Origin: an uncultured Sutterella sp.
Lineage (GTDB): Bacteria; Pseudomonadota; Gammaproteobacteria; Burkholderiales; Burkholderiaceae_F
Direction of reading: 5' to 3'
DNA: 39,508 nucleotides
Assembly (NCBI GenBank): GCA_937906995.1
Contig: CALESB010000032.1
Span: 1 to 39,508, forward strand
Of this stretch, positions 21,786 through 29,786 are shown in pieces; the stretch's first letter is position 1; every line of letters begins with the position of its first letter. The position numbers and the translations under genes were made by a program. Below the pieces are notes generated by a model. That model was not told the DNA's origin and searched no databases. It saw only the letters and a program-made list of their open reading frames with translations.

Positions 21786-23468
21786 ATGGATTGGCTTAGT
21801 AATTTACTGACTAACCCAGATTCTATAGCGCATATTCTCTTGGTTTATTCCATCGTAATCGCTCTTGGGATGGGGTTGGGAAGAATCAAAGTCTTTGGTG
21901 TCTCTCTTGGCGTGACCTTTGTACTATTTGTCGGTCTCGCTCTAAACTATTTTGGTTTTCAGGTTAATGCTCAAGTTTTGTCATTTATTCGAGATTTTGG
22001 GCTTATTCTTTTCGTATTCTTTATTGGTCTTCAGGTTGGCCCTTCATTTTTTGCCTCATTTAAATCAGGCGGTATCATCCTAAACGGATTGATGGTACTA
22101 GCAGTTGTACTTAGTGTGGTTGTTACCATTGCTTTGTACTTTTTGTTCTCCGATACCGTAAGCCTAGCTCAAATGCTTGGTGTGCATTATGGCGCTGTTA
22201 CCAATACGCCAGGGCTAGGTGCTACGCAAGAAGCTTTGACCCACTTAGGCTATCAAGGAGAAGATATTGCCATTGCCTATGCTTGCTCTTACCCCTTAGG
22301 CGTTGTTGCCATTATTGGCACTGCCGTTTTGTTGCGATTAATTTTTAATATTGATATGAAGCAAGAGGATCGCCATTGGGAAGAAGAGGAAAAGACCACC
22401 AATGCTGCTCCCATTTATTTCCATGTCACAGTTGTTAATCGCGCGTTAGAAAATCGGCAAATTCGTGATATTCGCATGTTTATCGCCAGACCATTTATTT
22501 GCTCTCGAATCATGCATGAAGGCACGATTACAAGTCCCACTGCAGTCGCATCTGTGCATGTTGGTGACAAACTAAGAATTGTCTCTGCAGAAGAAAATAA
22601 AGATGCAATTGTTGCTTTTTTTGGTGAAGAAGATAAAGAAATCGACCTAGCAACAGAACACAGTCCAATTACATCACGGCGTATTGTCGTTACCCGCCCT
22701 GATGTGAATGGTATGTCACTGGCCGATTTACATCTTAGCCATTACGATGGAATTAACATCACTCGTGTTTATCGTGTTGGTATGCAACTATTCCCTTATC
22801 AAAGCCTGCATATTCAACTCGGCGACCAACTCTACGTTGTTGGTCCAGAAAATTCCATTGCACGCTTAGAGGCTCGAATTGGCAATAAGCTCAAACACTT
22901 GGAGCATCCTAATCTTATCGCTATCTTTATCGGTATTACGATCGGTATTTTATTTGGCTCATTACCTATTGCCATCCCTGGCATGCCTGTTCCCTTAAAA
23001 CTAGGTCTAGCAGGTGGCCCATTGATTATTGCCATTTTATTAGGACGATATGGACCAACCTTTAAATTGGTTACCTACACAACATCTTCGGCAAATTTAA
23101 TGGTTAGAGAACTCGGTATTGCTCTGTTTTTGGCAAGTGTTGGCTTATCGGCTGGGACAAAATTTGTCGAAGCACTAGTGGTAGGTAATGGTCCTTTGTA
23201 CGTAGTATTAGGCCTTGCTGTAACGATCATTCCGCTAGTTATTGTCGGCTGTATTGCGCGACATTACTTCAAAATCAACTATCACAGCATTGTCGGCTTA
23301 TTAGCTGGAGCTACAACTGATCCTCCAACCCTTGCCTACGCAGCAACCTTGTCTGAAAAAAATAGCTCAGCAGTCGCTTATTCCACTGTTTATCCGTTGG
23401 CTATGTTTTTAAGAATTTTAACTGGTCAGCTTGTACTACTCATAATGTGGAATTTTGTGACTATCTAA
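21786..23468 (+). CDS. AspT/YidE-family transporter with two TrkA-C (RCK_C) domains
   Basis: A 560-residue AspT-type membrane protein. N-terminal helices (residues about 15-175) include GLILFVFFIGLQVGPSFF and the GAVTNTPGLGATQEAL motif. Two soluble TrkA_C-like domains follow (about 205-290 and 295-375). A second helical block has ATTDPPTLAYAA near residue 515, an internal-repeat counterpart of the N-terminal motif. The family includes the aspartate:alanine exchanger AspT and the E. coli proteins YidE and YbjL; the substrate here cannot be told from sequence. No ribosome-binding site lies at normal distance from the ATG. Confidence 0.87.
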   Translation: MDWLSNLLTNPDSIAHILLVYSIVIALGMGLGRIKVFGVSLGVTFVLFVGLALNYFGFQVNAQVLSFIRDFGLILFVFFIGLQVGPSFFASFKSGGIILNGLMVLAVVLSVVVTIALYFLFSDTVSLAQMLGVHYGAVTNTPGLGATQEALTHLGYQGEDIAIAYACSYPLGVVAIIGTAVLLRLIFNIDMKQEDRHWEEEEKTTNAAPIYFHVTVVNRALENRQIRDIRMFIARPFICSRIMHEGTITSPTAVASVHVGDKLRIVSAEENKDAIVAFFGEEDKEIDLATEHSPITSRRIVVTRPDVNGMSLADLHLSHYDGINITRVYRVGMQLFPYQSLHIQLGDQLYVVGPENSIARLEARIGNKLKHLEHPNLIAIFIGITIGILFGSLPIAIPGMPVPLKLGLAGGPLIIAILLGRYGPTFKLVTYTTSSANLMVRELGIALFLASVGLSAGTKFVEALVVGNGPLYVVLGLAVTIIPLVIVGCIARHYFKINYHSIVGLLAGATTDPPTLAYAATLSEKNSSAVAYSTVYPLAMFLRILTGQLVLLIMWNFVTI

Positions 23469-23490
23469 AATAAATCACTCATCGATTAAC

Positions 23491-23527
23491 AATCCCTAAA
23501 AGTTCCAGGCTTTTAGGGATTTATTTT
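23491..23527 (+). terminator. Terminator of the transporter gene
   Basis: AATCCCTAAAAG pairs perfectly over 12 bp with CTTTTAGGGATT around a 7-base loop, followed by TATTTTT, 22 bases after the stop. Confidence 0.88.
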
Positions 23528-23591
23528 TCCTAAATCAGTTCTTACGTGTAAGATTGCGAAAGGTTTTATTTACATTCAAGAGGTAACTGAG

Positions 23592-24230
23592 TTGAGTTTA
23601 TTCGATAGTGCTCGCTTCCGATTATCCGTGTCGCAAATCACAGGGTTGCCGCCAATGGAAGTTCCTGAAATCGCATTTGCAGGACGATCTAACGCCGGTA
23701 AATCAACCACTATTAATGTTTTGACACGTCAAGGGCGACTTGCTTTTGCCTCAAAAACTCCCGGTCGAACACAATTAATTAATTTTTTCTCGCTTACTAA
23801 AAAAAATGAATCCGGCCAACGCGATCATATTGCTGATCTCGTTGACTTACCCGGGTACGGTTTTGCTAAGGCAGCTGAACAAACTCGGCAAACGTGGTCT
23901 GAGTTAATTGGTGGGTATTTAGCTGAGCGTAGTAACTTAACAGGTATCGTTATTGTCATGGATGCTCGCCGACCATTTATGCCTACAGACCAGTGGGTTA
24001 TTGATTTCCTGAGCACCCGACCTGTTCGTCTACACTTTTTGCTCAACAAAGCTGATCAACTTAACAATCAGGGCAAAAAAGATGTTTTACGTCAAGCTAA
24101 AGAAGTGGCAAAGAAAATGGGCCCACATGTAACAGTACAACTCTTTTCTGGCCTAAAACGTGAAGGGGTTGACGAATTGCGAGAGACTCTCTTGAAGTGG
24201 ATTAATCGTGAAGAAATCTTAGACATATAA
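23592..24230 (+). CDS. engB: Ribosome biogenesis GTPase EngB (YihA/YsxC)
   Basis: A 212-residue TrmE-Era-EngA-like GTPase: G1 GRSNAGKST, G2 region TPGRTQ, G3 DLPGYG, G4 NKAD, and a G5-like LFSGLKREGVDEL. EngB assists late assembly of the 50S subunit. The start is TTG at 23592 (protein MSLFDSARFRLSVSQITGLP), with an AGAGGT-type ribosome-binding site; no upstream ATG exists in frame. It is followed by a bidirectional hairpin shared with the convergent hslR. Confidence 0.94.
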   Translation: MSLFDSARFRLSVSQITGLPPMEVPEIAFAGRSNAGKSTTINVLTRQGRLAFASKTPGRTQLINFFSLTKKNESGQRDHIADLVDLPGYGFAKAAEQTRQTWSELIGGYLAERSNLTGIVIVMDARRPFMPTDQWVIDFLSTRPVRLHFLLNKADQLNNQGKKDVLRQAKEVAKKMGPHVTVQLFSGLKREGVDELRETLLKWINREEILDI

Positions 24231-24231
24231 A

Positions 24232-24259
24232 AATAACGGGCACTCATTTACGAGTGCCC
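24232..24259 (-). terminator. Shared terminator between convergent engB and hslR
   Basis: GGGCACTC (24238-24245) pairs perfectly with GAGTGCCC (24252-24259). On the minus strand it is followed by GTTATTTTTA, the stronger T-run, so it mainly serves hslR; on the plus strand the run after the stem is weak. Confidence 0.7.
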
Positions 24260-24265
24260 AAATCA

Positions 24266-24658
24266 TCAATAACCACGTAATTTTCGTAGCTCTCGACCCT
24301 CTCGTTTAGTTGGTCGTCCCTTCGTAAGTCTATCAATAGCGGGTTCGACTGCTAACTTTCGCAGTTGAGCATTGTTCTCACGACGGATACGCCCCTGCTC
24401 GGTCTCCATATACATCAACTGAGCAACTGAAGCTGGGCCGCGCTGTAAATTAAAACCCGCTACCAAAACCTCATAAATATCATCACCTCTATGAATTTCT
24501 AGGCGATCTGAGAGTTTAATTTCTTTTGATGGCTTGACACGCTCCCCATTAACTCGGACTCGACCCAACTCGATTGCCTCTTGGGCCAAACTACGAGTCT
24601 TAAAAAATCGAGAAGCCCATAACCATTTATCAATTCGTTCAGAGGTTAATTCGGACAT
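24266..24658 (-). CDS. hslR: Hsp15-like S4-domain RNA-binding protein
   Basis: A 130-residue protein. The N-terminal S4 domain reads ERIDKWLWASRFFKTRSLAQ and AIELGRVRVNGERVKPS. A basic C-terminal tail (LTKGRPTKREGRELRKLRGY) is typical of Hsp15. In E. coli Hsp15 recognises blocked 50S subunits carrying nascent peptidyl-tRNA and helps recycle them. It is convergent with engB, another 50S-related gene, and lies just downstream of the ribosomal cluster but behind that cluster's terminator. Confidence 0.9.
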   Translation of the reverse strand: MSELTSERIDKWLWASRFFKTRSLAQEAIELGRVRVNGERVKPSKEIKLSDRLEIHRGDDIYEVLVAGFNLQRGPASVAQLMYMETEQGRIRRENNAQLRKLAVEPAIDRLTKGRPTKREGRELRKLRGY

Positions 24659-24760
24659 AGTGTTAAAACCAATTTAAAGCCATATACGCACATATTAATC
24701 TAACATCAATGGGTAGCCTTACCAGATGCACACAGGACGCGTAAGAAGCGATTTAGAGGG

Positions 24761-24796
24761 TAATAAAAAAGGGAAAGCTCAACGAACTCTCCCTTT
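24761..24796 (-). terminator. Terminator of the rplQ end of the ribosomal cluster
   Basis: On the minus strand AAAGGGAGAG folds with GCTTTCCCTTT (about 12 pairs with two G-U) and is followed by TTTTTATTA. It starts 37 bases after the rplQ stop. Confidence 0.85.
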
Positions 24797-24832
24797 CGCA
24801 AAACTTAAGCAATTAACTTAAGTTCATCGCAA

Positions 24833-25231
24833 TTATTCAGCCTTAGCTTCCGTGGCTTCTTCAGCAACCGGAGCAGCCTTTTCGACCAATTCCATGTAAG
24901 CCATCGGAGCATTGTCACCAACGCGGAAACCCATCTTCAAAATACGGGTGTAACCGCCATTGCGATTAGCAAAGCGCGGACCGATTTCGTTAAAGAGCTT
25001 CGTAACCATTTCGCGGTCGCGCAAGCGAGCAAAAGCCAAGCGCTTGTTAGCAACGGTCGGTTCCTTACCCAACGTGATCATCGGTTCGATGACACGGCGC
25101 AATTCCTTGGCCTTGGGTAACGTGGTCTTGATAGCTTCATGACGCAACAAAGAATTCATCATGTTGCGGAGCATAGCGAGGCGGTGAGCGCTGGTGCGAT
25201 TCAACTTACGTAAACCATGACGGTGACGCAT
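24833..25231 (-). CDS. rplQ: 50S ribosomal protein L17
   Basis: A 132-residue L17: MRHRHGLRKLNRTSAHRLAM, then MMNSLLRHEAIKTTLPKAKE and the central NGGYTRILKMGFRVGDNAPM. A short Glu/Ala-rich tail (PVAEEATEAKAE) follows, as in other betaproteobacteria. L17 sits near the exit tunnel of the 50S. Last gene of the alpha operon. It is separated from rpoA by 162 bases containing three hairpins (25265-25279, 25344-25369, 25374-25389), which may uncouple it from rpoA. Confidence 0.98.
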   Translation of the reverse strand: MRHRHGLRKLNRTSAHRLAMLRNMMNSLLRHEAIKTTLPKAKELRRVIEPMITLGKEPTVANKRLAFARLRDREMVTKLFNEIGPRFANRNGGYTRILKMGFRVGDNAPMAYMELVEKAAPVAEEATEAKAE

Positions 25232-25343
25232 TTTTTTATTCCTTATTAAATAGTTAGTCTATTGATTCTAAAAGAATCGTTATCCCATCTTCTTCTATCC
25301 AGAACCATTCTGGCGGGCGGGTAACAGAGCCATAAAGACTCAA

Positions 25344-25369
25344 GGGACGAGATTTTAACGCCTCGTCCC
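25344..25369 (-). terminator. Hairpin in the rpoA-rplQ gap
   Basis: GGGACGAG pairs with CTCGTCCC around a 10-base loop, 25 bases after the rpoA stop; no long T-run follows on the minus strand, so attenuation or transcript-end stabilisation is as likely as termination. A smaller TTTAGCA/TGCTAAA hairpin lies at 25374-25389. Confidence 0.5.
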
Positions 25370-25393
25370 CGATTTAGCAAATGCTAAAAGATT

Positions 25394-26398
25394 TTAGTGT
25401 TGATCCAAACCGGCAGGAGGCCAGTTTTCCAACTTCATACCCAAAGTCAAACCATGAGCAGCCAACACTTCCTTAATTTCATTCAAGGACTTACGGCCAA
25501 GGTTAGGTGTCTTGAGCAATTCGTTTTCAGTGCGTTGAATCAAATCACCGATATAGAAGACTTGTTCGCCCTTCAAGCAGTTGGCAGAACGAACCGTCAA
25601 TTCAAGATCATCAACCGGACGCATGAGGATCGGATCGAGCGGCGGAGGATTGTTAACATCTTCTTCAACAGGGCTCTTACCAGCTTGTTCGCTCTTGATA
25701 GAACCAAAGACCGTCAATTGATCTTGAAGGATGTGAACAGCTTCACGCAGAGCTTGTTCCGGATCGATAGCACCGTTGGTTTCAATCGTCATAACCAACT
25801 TATCGAGGTCCGTACGTTGAGCAACACGAGCGGCGCTAACTTCGTACGCAACACGGCGAATCGGACTAAAAGAGGCATCCATGATAATACGACCAATCGT
25901 CGTCTTAGAGTAGTCGTCATGGAAAGCACGCATGTCACCAGTTTGATAGCCACGACCCTTTTCAACCTTGACTTGCATGTCAAGCTTACCGTTGACTGCC
26001 AAGTGAGCAATAACGTGGTCCGGATTAACAACGGTGACGTCATGCGGTAAATCGAAATCGGCAGCAGTAACGACACCTTCGGTATTCTTGTGCAACGTTA
26101 ATGTGACTTCGTCACGGCCTTCAAGCTTGAAGACAACGCCCTTCAAATTCAAAAGAATGTCAACTACGTCTTCTAAAACGCCGTCGATTTGAGAGTATTC
26201 GTGAACAACGCCGCTGATTTGGGCTTCTGTAGGTGCATAACCGACCATGCTAGCAAGCAAAATACGACGCAAAGCATTGCCTAAGGTATGACCGTAACCG
26301 CGTTCAAACGGTTCGAGCGTAACAACAGCGAGATTGGGATTATTTTCATCAACCACAGCTTCAATGGTGGTCGGTTTCAACAAGGTGGTGTTGGCCAT
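25394..26398 (-). CDS. rpoA: DNA-directed RNA polymerase subunit alpha
   Basis: A 334-residue alpha subunit. The N-terminal domain (residues 1 to about 230) carries LEPFERGYGHTLGNALRRIL, required for dimerisation and beta/beta' assembly. After an acidic linker, the C-terminal domain (about 250-325) has VRSANCLKGEQVFYIGDLIQ and LGRKSLNEIKEVLA, which contact UP elements and activators. Length matches betaproteobacterial alpha subunits. It follows rpsD after an unusually long 173-base gap holding two inverted repeats. Confidence 0.98.
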   Translation of the reverse strand: MANTTLLKPTTIEAVVDENNPNLAVVTLEPFERGYGHTLGNALRRILLASMVGYAPTEAQISGVVHEYSQIDGVLEDVVDILLNLKGVVFKLEGRDEVTLTLHKNTEGVVTAADFDLPHDVTVVNPDHVIAHLAVNGKLDMQVKVEKGRGYQTGDMRAFHDDYSKTTIGRIIMDASFSPIRRVAYEVSAARVAQRTDLDKLVMTIETNGAIDPEQALREAVHILQDQLTVFGSIKSEQAGKSPVEEDVNNPPPLDPILMRPVDDLELTVRSANCLKGEQVFYIGDLIQRTENELLKTPNLGRKSLNEIKEVLAAHGLTLGMKLENWPPAGLDQH

Positions 26399-26458
26399 TT
26401 TTGTGACTGTCCTTTCAATACCCTCGGCTCGTTACACCGATAAGGCTGATGGATGGTC

Positions 26459-26557
26459 TGGGGCTTAAAGGAAACAATGCGACCGGTGCCCCAAAACGGA
26501 CCGATCGCACTGTGATTGTATCAGGATTGAAAGCGATTCGCGCACTACACGAATCGC
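26459..26557 (-). other. Inverted repeats in the rpsD-rpoA gap
   Basis: GCGATTCG (26533-26540) pairs perfectly with CGAATCGC (26550-26557), and on the minus strand TTTCAATCC follows. TGGGGC (26459-26464) pairs with GCCCCA (26488-26493) around a long loop nearer to rpoA. They may set rpsD and rpoA levels (attenuation or S4 feedback); no direct evidence. Confidence 0.45.
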
Positions 26558-26571
26558 CTTCGTCATCCAGA

Positions 26572-27207
26572 TTAACGAGAGTAAAGTTCGATAACCAAAG
26601 ACTCGTTAATGTCTTGAGCGATTTCATCGCGAGCCGGAACAGCCTTGAAGACGCCTTCAAACTTCTTGGCATCAACAGAAACCCAAGCCGGGAAACCGAT
26701 TTGAGCGGCAAGTTCCAAAGACTCAGAAATACGAGCTTGCTTTTGGGACTTTTCTCGAATGGAGATAACATCACCGGCCTTGACACGGTAGGAAGGAATA
26801 TTGACCTTATTACCGTTAACCAAAATGGCGCAGTGGCTCACCAATTGGCGAGCTTCAGCACGGGTAGAACCAAAACCCATGCGGTAAACAACGTTGTCCA
26901 AACGGCTTTCAAGCAAAGCGAGGAGCAATTCACCCGTGTTGCCCTTCAAGCGTTCAGCTTCGGCGAAGTAACGACGGAATTGACGTTCGAGAACGCCATA
27001 AATGCGCTTAACCTTTTGCTTTTCACGCAATTGGTTTGCGTAGTCCGACTGACGAGCACCGGAAGTCTTACCGTGCTGGCCCGGTTTGGTGATCGTGTCG
27101 GTGCCCTTGCCAACCTTGCTGGCTAAGGAGCGACGCGCGCTCTTCAAATTAAGGTCACAACCCTCGCGGCGCGCGAGCTTGAGTTTGGGACCGGTATATC
27201 GTGCCAT
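26572..27207 (-). CDS. rpsD: 30S ribosomal protein S4
   Basis: A 211-residue S4 beginning MARYTGPKLKLARREGCDLN. It contains KQKVKRIYGVLERQFRRYF and an S4 RNA-binding domain (RLDNVVYRMGFGSTRAEARQ, VNGNKVNIPSYRVKAGDVI), ending ESLVIELYSR. S4 nucleates 30S assembly on 16S rRNA and in E. coli represses the alpha operon. It is separated from rpsK by 80 bases with a GTCTGCCTAT-type hairpin (27248-27271). Confidence 0.98.
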   Translation of the reverse strand: MARYTGPKLKLARREGCDLNLKSARRSLASKVGKGTDTITKPGQHGKTSGARQSDYANQLREKQKVKRIYGVLERQFRRYFAEAERLKGNTGELLLALLESRLDNVVYRMGFGSTRAEARQLVSHCAILVNGNKVNIPSYRVKAGDVISIREKSQKQARISESLELAAQIGFPAWVSVDAKKFEGVFKAVPARDEIAQDINESLVIELYSR

Positions 27208-27247
27208 TTAAATATGCCTCTCTTATCCTGTGAACTAGTCACATTCA

Positions 27248-27271
27248 GTCTGCCTATCCTCATAGGCGGAC
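27248..27271 (-). other. Hairpin between rpsK and rpsD
   Basis: A 10-bp stem (GTCTGCCTAT with ATAGGCGGAC, one G-U) has a 4-base loop. On the minus strand no T-run follows, so an RNA-processing or S4-binding role is possible; this is inference. Confidence 0.45.
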
Positions 27272-27287
27272 GCGGGATTAGAAAAAA

Positions 27288-27701
27288 TTAGACGCGACGA
27301 CGCTTGGACGGACGAACACCGTTATGCGGAACGGGCGTCACGTCTTGAATGGACGTCACACGAATGCCAAGCGCATTGAGCGCACGCACGCTAGATTCAC
27401 GGCCGGGGCCGGGACCCATGATGCGAACTTCGACATTCTTTAAACCATATTCGAGAGCTTGACGACCAGCTTGTTCGGCTGCTACTTGAGCGGCGAACGG
27501 CGTGGACTTACGAGAGCCCTTGAAACCTTGGGCGCCAGAAGACGACGCAGCGATAGCGTTGCCTTGGCGATCGGTGATCGTAATGATCGTGTTATTGAAG
27601 GAAGCGTGAACGTGCGCGATACCTTCCGTAACGACCTTCTTCACCTTCTTGCGAGCACGTTGCTGAGCAACTTGCTGACTGCTAGGAGATTTGCCAGCCA
27701 T
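27288..27701 (-). CDS. rpsK: 30S ribosomal protein S11
   Basis: A 137-residue S11 with a basic N-terminus (QQRARKKVKKVVTEGIAHVH) and the conserved SFNNTIITITDRQGNAIA and MGPGPGRESSVRALNALGI segments, ending RPSKRRRV. Its platform position contacts 16S rRNA near the E site. It lies 12 bases after rpsM, in the usual alpha-operon order. Confidence 0.98.
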   Translation of the reverse strand: MAGKSPSSQQVAQQRARKKVKKVVTEGIAHVHASFNNTIITITDRQGNAIAASSSGAQGFKGSRKSTPFAAQVAAEQAGRQALEYGLKNVEVRIMGPGPGRESSVRALNALGIRVTSIQDVTPVPHNGVRPSKRRRV

Positions 27702-27713
27702 TGTTATCCTTTA

Positions 27714-28079
27714 TTACTTCTTAAGTGCGACGCCAGCCTTCTTCGGGCCCTTACGCGTACGAGCATTCGTACGAGTACGTTGACCACGGACGGGCAAGCC
27801 GCGACGATGACGCATACCACGATAAGTGCCTAAGTCGATGAGGCGCTTAATCGAGAGTTGAACTTCACGACGCAAGTCACCTTCAACAGTGAACTTGCCG
27901 ATCGCATCACGAATTCGTTCGAGTTCGGCGTCGGTGAGATCTTTAATTTTCTTGGTGTATTCCACACCAACTTCAGCGAGAATTTCGCGAGCGCGAGAAC
28001 GGCCGATGCCATAAATGGCAGTCAAACCGATTTCAGCATGTTGGTTCGGCGGAATATTAATACCGGCAATACGAGCCAT
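27714..28079 (-). CDS. rpsM: 30S ribosomal protein S13
   Basis: A 121-residue S13 starting MARIAGINIPPNQHAEIGLT, with AIYGIGRSRAREIL (helix-hairpin-helix) and the C-terminal RHRRGLPVRGQRTRTNARTR tail that reaches the P-site tRNAs. It lies 11 bases after rpmJ. Confidence 0.98.
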   Translation of the reverse strand: MARIAGINIPPNQHAEIGLTAIYGIGRSRAREILAEVGVEYTKKIKDLTDAELERIRDAIGKFTVEGDLRREVQLSIKRLIDLGTYRGMRHRRGLPVRGQRTRTNARTRKGPKKAGVALKK

Positions 28080-28090
28080 CTTTTACCTCT

Positions 28091-28204
28091 TTAGCCTTGA
28101 CGCTGTTTGTGACGCGGATCAGTACAGATCACACGAACAACGCCTTTGCGCTTAATGATCTTGCACTTGCGGCACATTTTTTTGACCGAAGCGTTAACCT
28201 TCAT
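28091..28204 (-). CDS. rpmJ: 50S ribosomal protein L36
   Basis: A 37-residue frame beginning MKVNASVKKMCRKCKIIKRK and ending RHKQRQG. The zinc ribbon is intact: C11-x2-C14, then C27 and H32. L36 binds 23S rRNA late in 50S assembly. It is the first gene after a 228-base gap with its own promoter (28263-28291) and directly upstream of rpsM. infA, which normally precedes it in Burkholderiales, is absent. Confidence 0.96.
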   Translation of the reverse strand: MKVNASVKKMCRKCKIIKRKGVVRVICTDPRHKQRQG

Positions 28205-28262
28205 TGTTTTCTCCAACCGTGTTAGTCACGGATTATGCTGTCCACACGACAGGAAGTTCAGG

Positions 28263-28291
28263 ATACTACACCCTTTTTCCCGACTCGGCAA
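28263..28291 (-). promoter_or_regulatory. Sigma-70 promoter for rpmJ-rpsM-rpsK-rpsD-rpoA
   Basis: On the minus strand TTGCCG (28286-28291) and TAGTAT (28263-28268) are separated by exactly 17 bases, about 58 bases before the rpmJ start and downstream of two hairpins after secY. This gives the alpha operon its own promoter. Confidence 0.65.
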
Positions 28292-28334
28292 GTTTTTCAA
28301 CGACGTAGTGCACCGAAGAGTTCTTTTCCGAGAC

Positions 28335-28366
28335 AAAAATGTGAAGTGGAGAAACTCCACTTTCAC
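28335..28366 (-). terminator. Terminator after secY
   Basis: GTGAAGTGGAG (28341-28351) pairs with CTCCACTTTCAC (28355-28366) with one bulged base; on the minus strand ATTTTTGTC follows. It separates the spc operon from the rpmJ promoter. Confidence 0.75.
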
Positions 28367-28379
28367 ACTTTTGCGTGTC

Positions 28380-28405
28380 CTTGAGGCCTGAAGTATGGCC
28401 TCAAG
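28380..28405 (-). terminator. First hairpin after secY
   Basis: CTTGAGGCC pairs perfectly with GGCCTCAAG around an 8-base loop, 27 bases after the secY stop, 14 bases upstream of the second hairpin in the direction of transcription. There is no T-run of its own. Confidence 0.5.
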
Positions 28406-28432
28406 AGGACGATTTGTTTTTAATCTGACGAA

Positions 28433-29764
28433 TTATAAACCCGTCGGACCAAAGCCCTTGAAGTTAGTCTTCTTGAGCAAATTCTCATATTGTTGCGACA
28501 TCATGTACGCTTGAACTTGGCTCATGAAATCCATCGTTACAACAACCACAATCAACAATGACGTACCGCCAAAATAGAACGGGACATTGAAACGAATATT
28601 CAAGAATTCAGGAACTAAGCAAACGAACGTCAAGTAAATCGCACCACCGAGCGTTAAACGTAACAACACCTTATCGATGTAGCGAGACGTTTGCTCACCG
28701 GGGCGAATTCCAGGGACGAACGCACCACTCTTTTTCAAATTCTCTGCGGTTTCTTTCGGATTGAAAACCAATGCCGTATAGAAATAAGCAAAGAACACAA
28801 TTAATGCTGCATAAAGCAACGTATAAAGCGGTTGGCCTGGTGACAAAGCAGCTGCTAAGTCACGAATCCAACGGGTTGAGTCACCAGAGGTGAACCATCC
28901 AGCTAAAGTTGCTGGGAACAAAATCAAAGATGAAGCAAAAATCGGAGGAATAACACCCGACATATTCATCTTGAGCGGCAAGTAAGAGGTTTGACCACCA
29001 TAGAAGCGGTTACCAACTTGACGCTTTGCATAGTTCACTGTGATTCTACGTTGACCGCGTTCGATAAAGACCACGAAGGCCGTTACAGCAGCGACAATAG
29101 CGATCACAAAGATGGCGGATAAGGGGCTGATAGCACCAGAGCTGACCAATTGGAACAAGCCAGAAACGGCAGCAGGCAAACCCGCAACGATACCAGCGAA
29201 AATGATGATCGAGATACCGTTACCTAAACCACGTTCGGTGATTTGTTCACCGAGCCACATTAAGAACATCGTACCCGTCACCAAGGAGACGATCGTTGTG
29301 AATTGGAACATGAAACCAGGATTCAAAACGAGGCCAGGTTGGCTTTCGAGTGCGACAGCGATACCGAACGCTTGGAAAACACCCAATGCTAACGTGCCGT
29401 AGCGCGTGTATTGAGTGATCTTGCGACGACCGGCTTCGCCTTCTTTACGCAAGCTTTCAAGCGAAGGAAGCACGTAGGACAACATCTGCATAATAATCGA
29501 TGCAGAGATGTACGGCATGATCCCTAACGCAAAAACTGAGAAACGCGATAATGCGCCCCCAGAGAACATATTGAAAAGACCGAGAATGCCACCTTGTTGC
29601 TCATTGAAAAGCTTGGTGAGCATCTCGGGGTCGATACCGGGCACCGGCACGTGAGCGCCGATGCGGTATACGACTAGGGCAAGCAACAGGAAGATAATGC
29701 GACGTTTAAGGTCACCATACTTACTGCCGCTTGCTTGCTTGTTGGAACTAGGGCTAGTAGCCAC
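28433..29764 (-). CDS. secY: Preprotein translocase subunit SecY
   Basis: A 443-residue SecY with ten hydrophobic segments. It begins with a Ser/Lys-rich cytoplasmic tail, then LVVYRIGAHVPVPGIDPEML. The MPYISASIIMQMLSYVLPSL plug region and NKKETAENLKKSG-type cytoplasmic loop (here NPKETAENLKKSGAFVPGIR) with conserved Arg are visible. SecY is the channel of the Sec translocon in the inner membrane. It lies 22 bases after rplO as in other spc operons, and is followed by two hairpins. Confidence 0.98.
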   Translation of the reverse strand: MATSPSSNKQASGSKYGDLKRRIIFLLLALVVYRIGAHVPVPGIDPEMLTKLFNEQQGGILGLFNMFSGGALSRFSVFALGIMPYISASIIMQMLSYVLPSLESLRKEGEAGRRKITQYTRYGTLALGVFQAFGIAVALESQPGLVLNPGFMFQFTTIVSLVTGTMFLMWLGEQITERGLGNGISIIIFAGIVAGLPAAVSGLFQLVSSGAISPLSAIFVIAIVAAVTAFVVFIERGQRRITVNYAKRQVGNRFYGGQTSYLPLKMNMSGVIPPIFASSLILFPATLAGWFTSGDSTRWIRDLAAALSPGQPLYTLLYAALIVFFAYFYTALVFNPKETAENLKKSGAFVPGIRPGEQTSRYIDKVLLRLTLGGAIYLTFVCLVPEFLNIRFNVPFYFGGTSLLIVVVVTMDFMSQVQAYMMSQQYENLLKKTNFKGFGPTGL

Positions 29765-29786
29765 GTTGTTCCTCCTAATACGCTAA

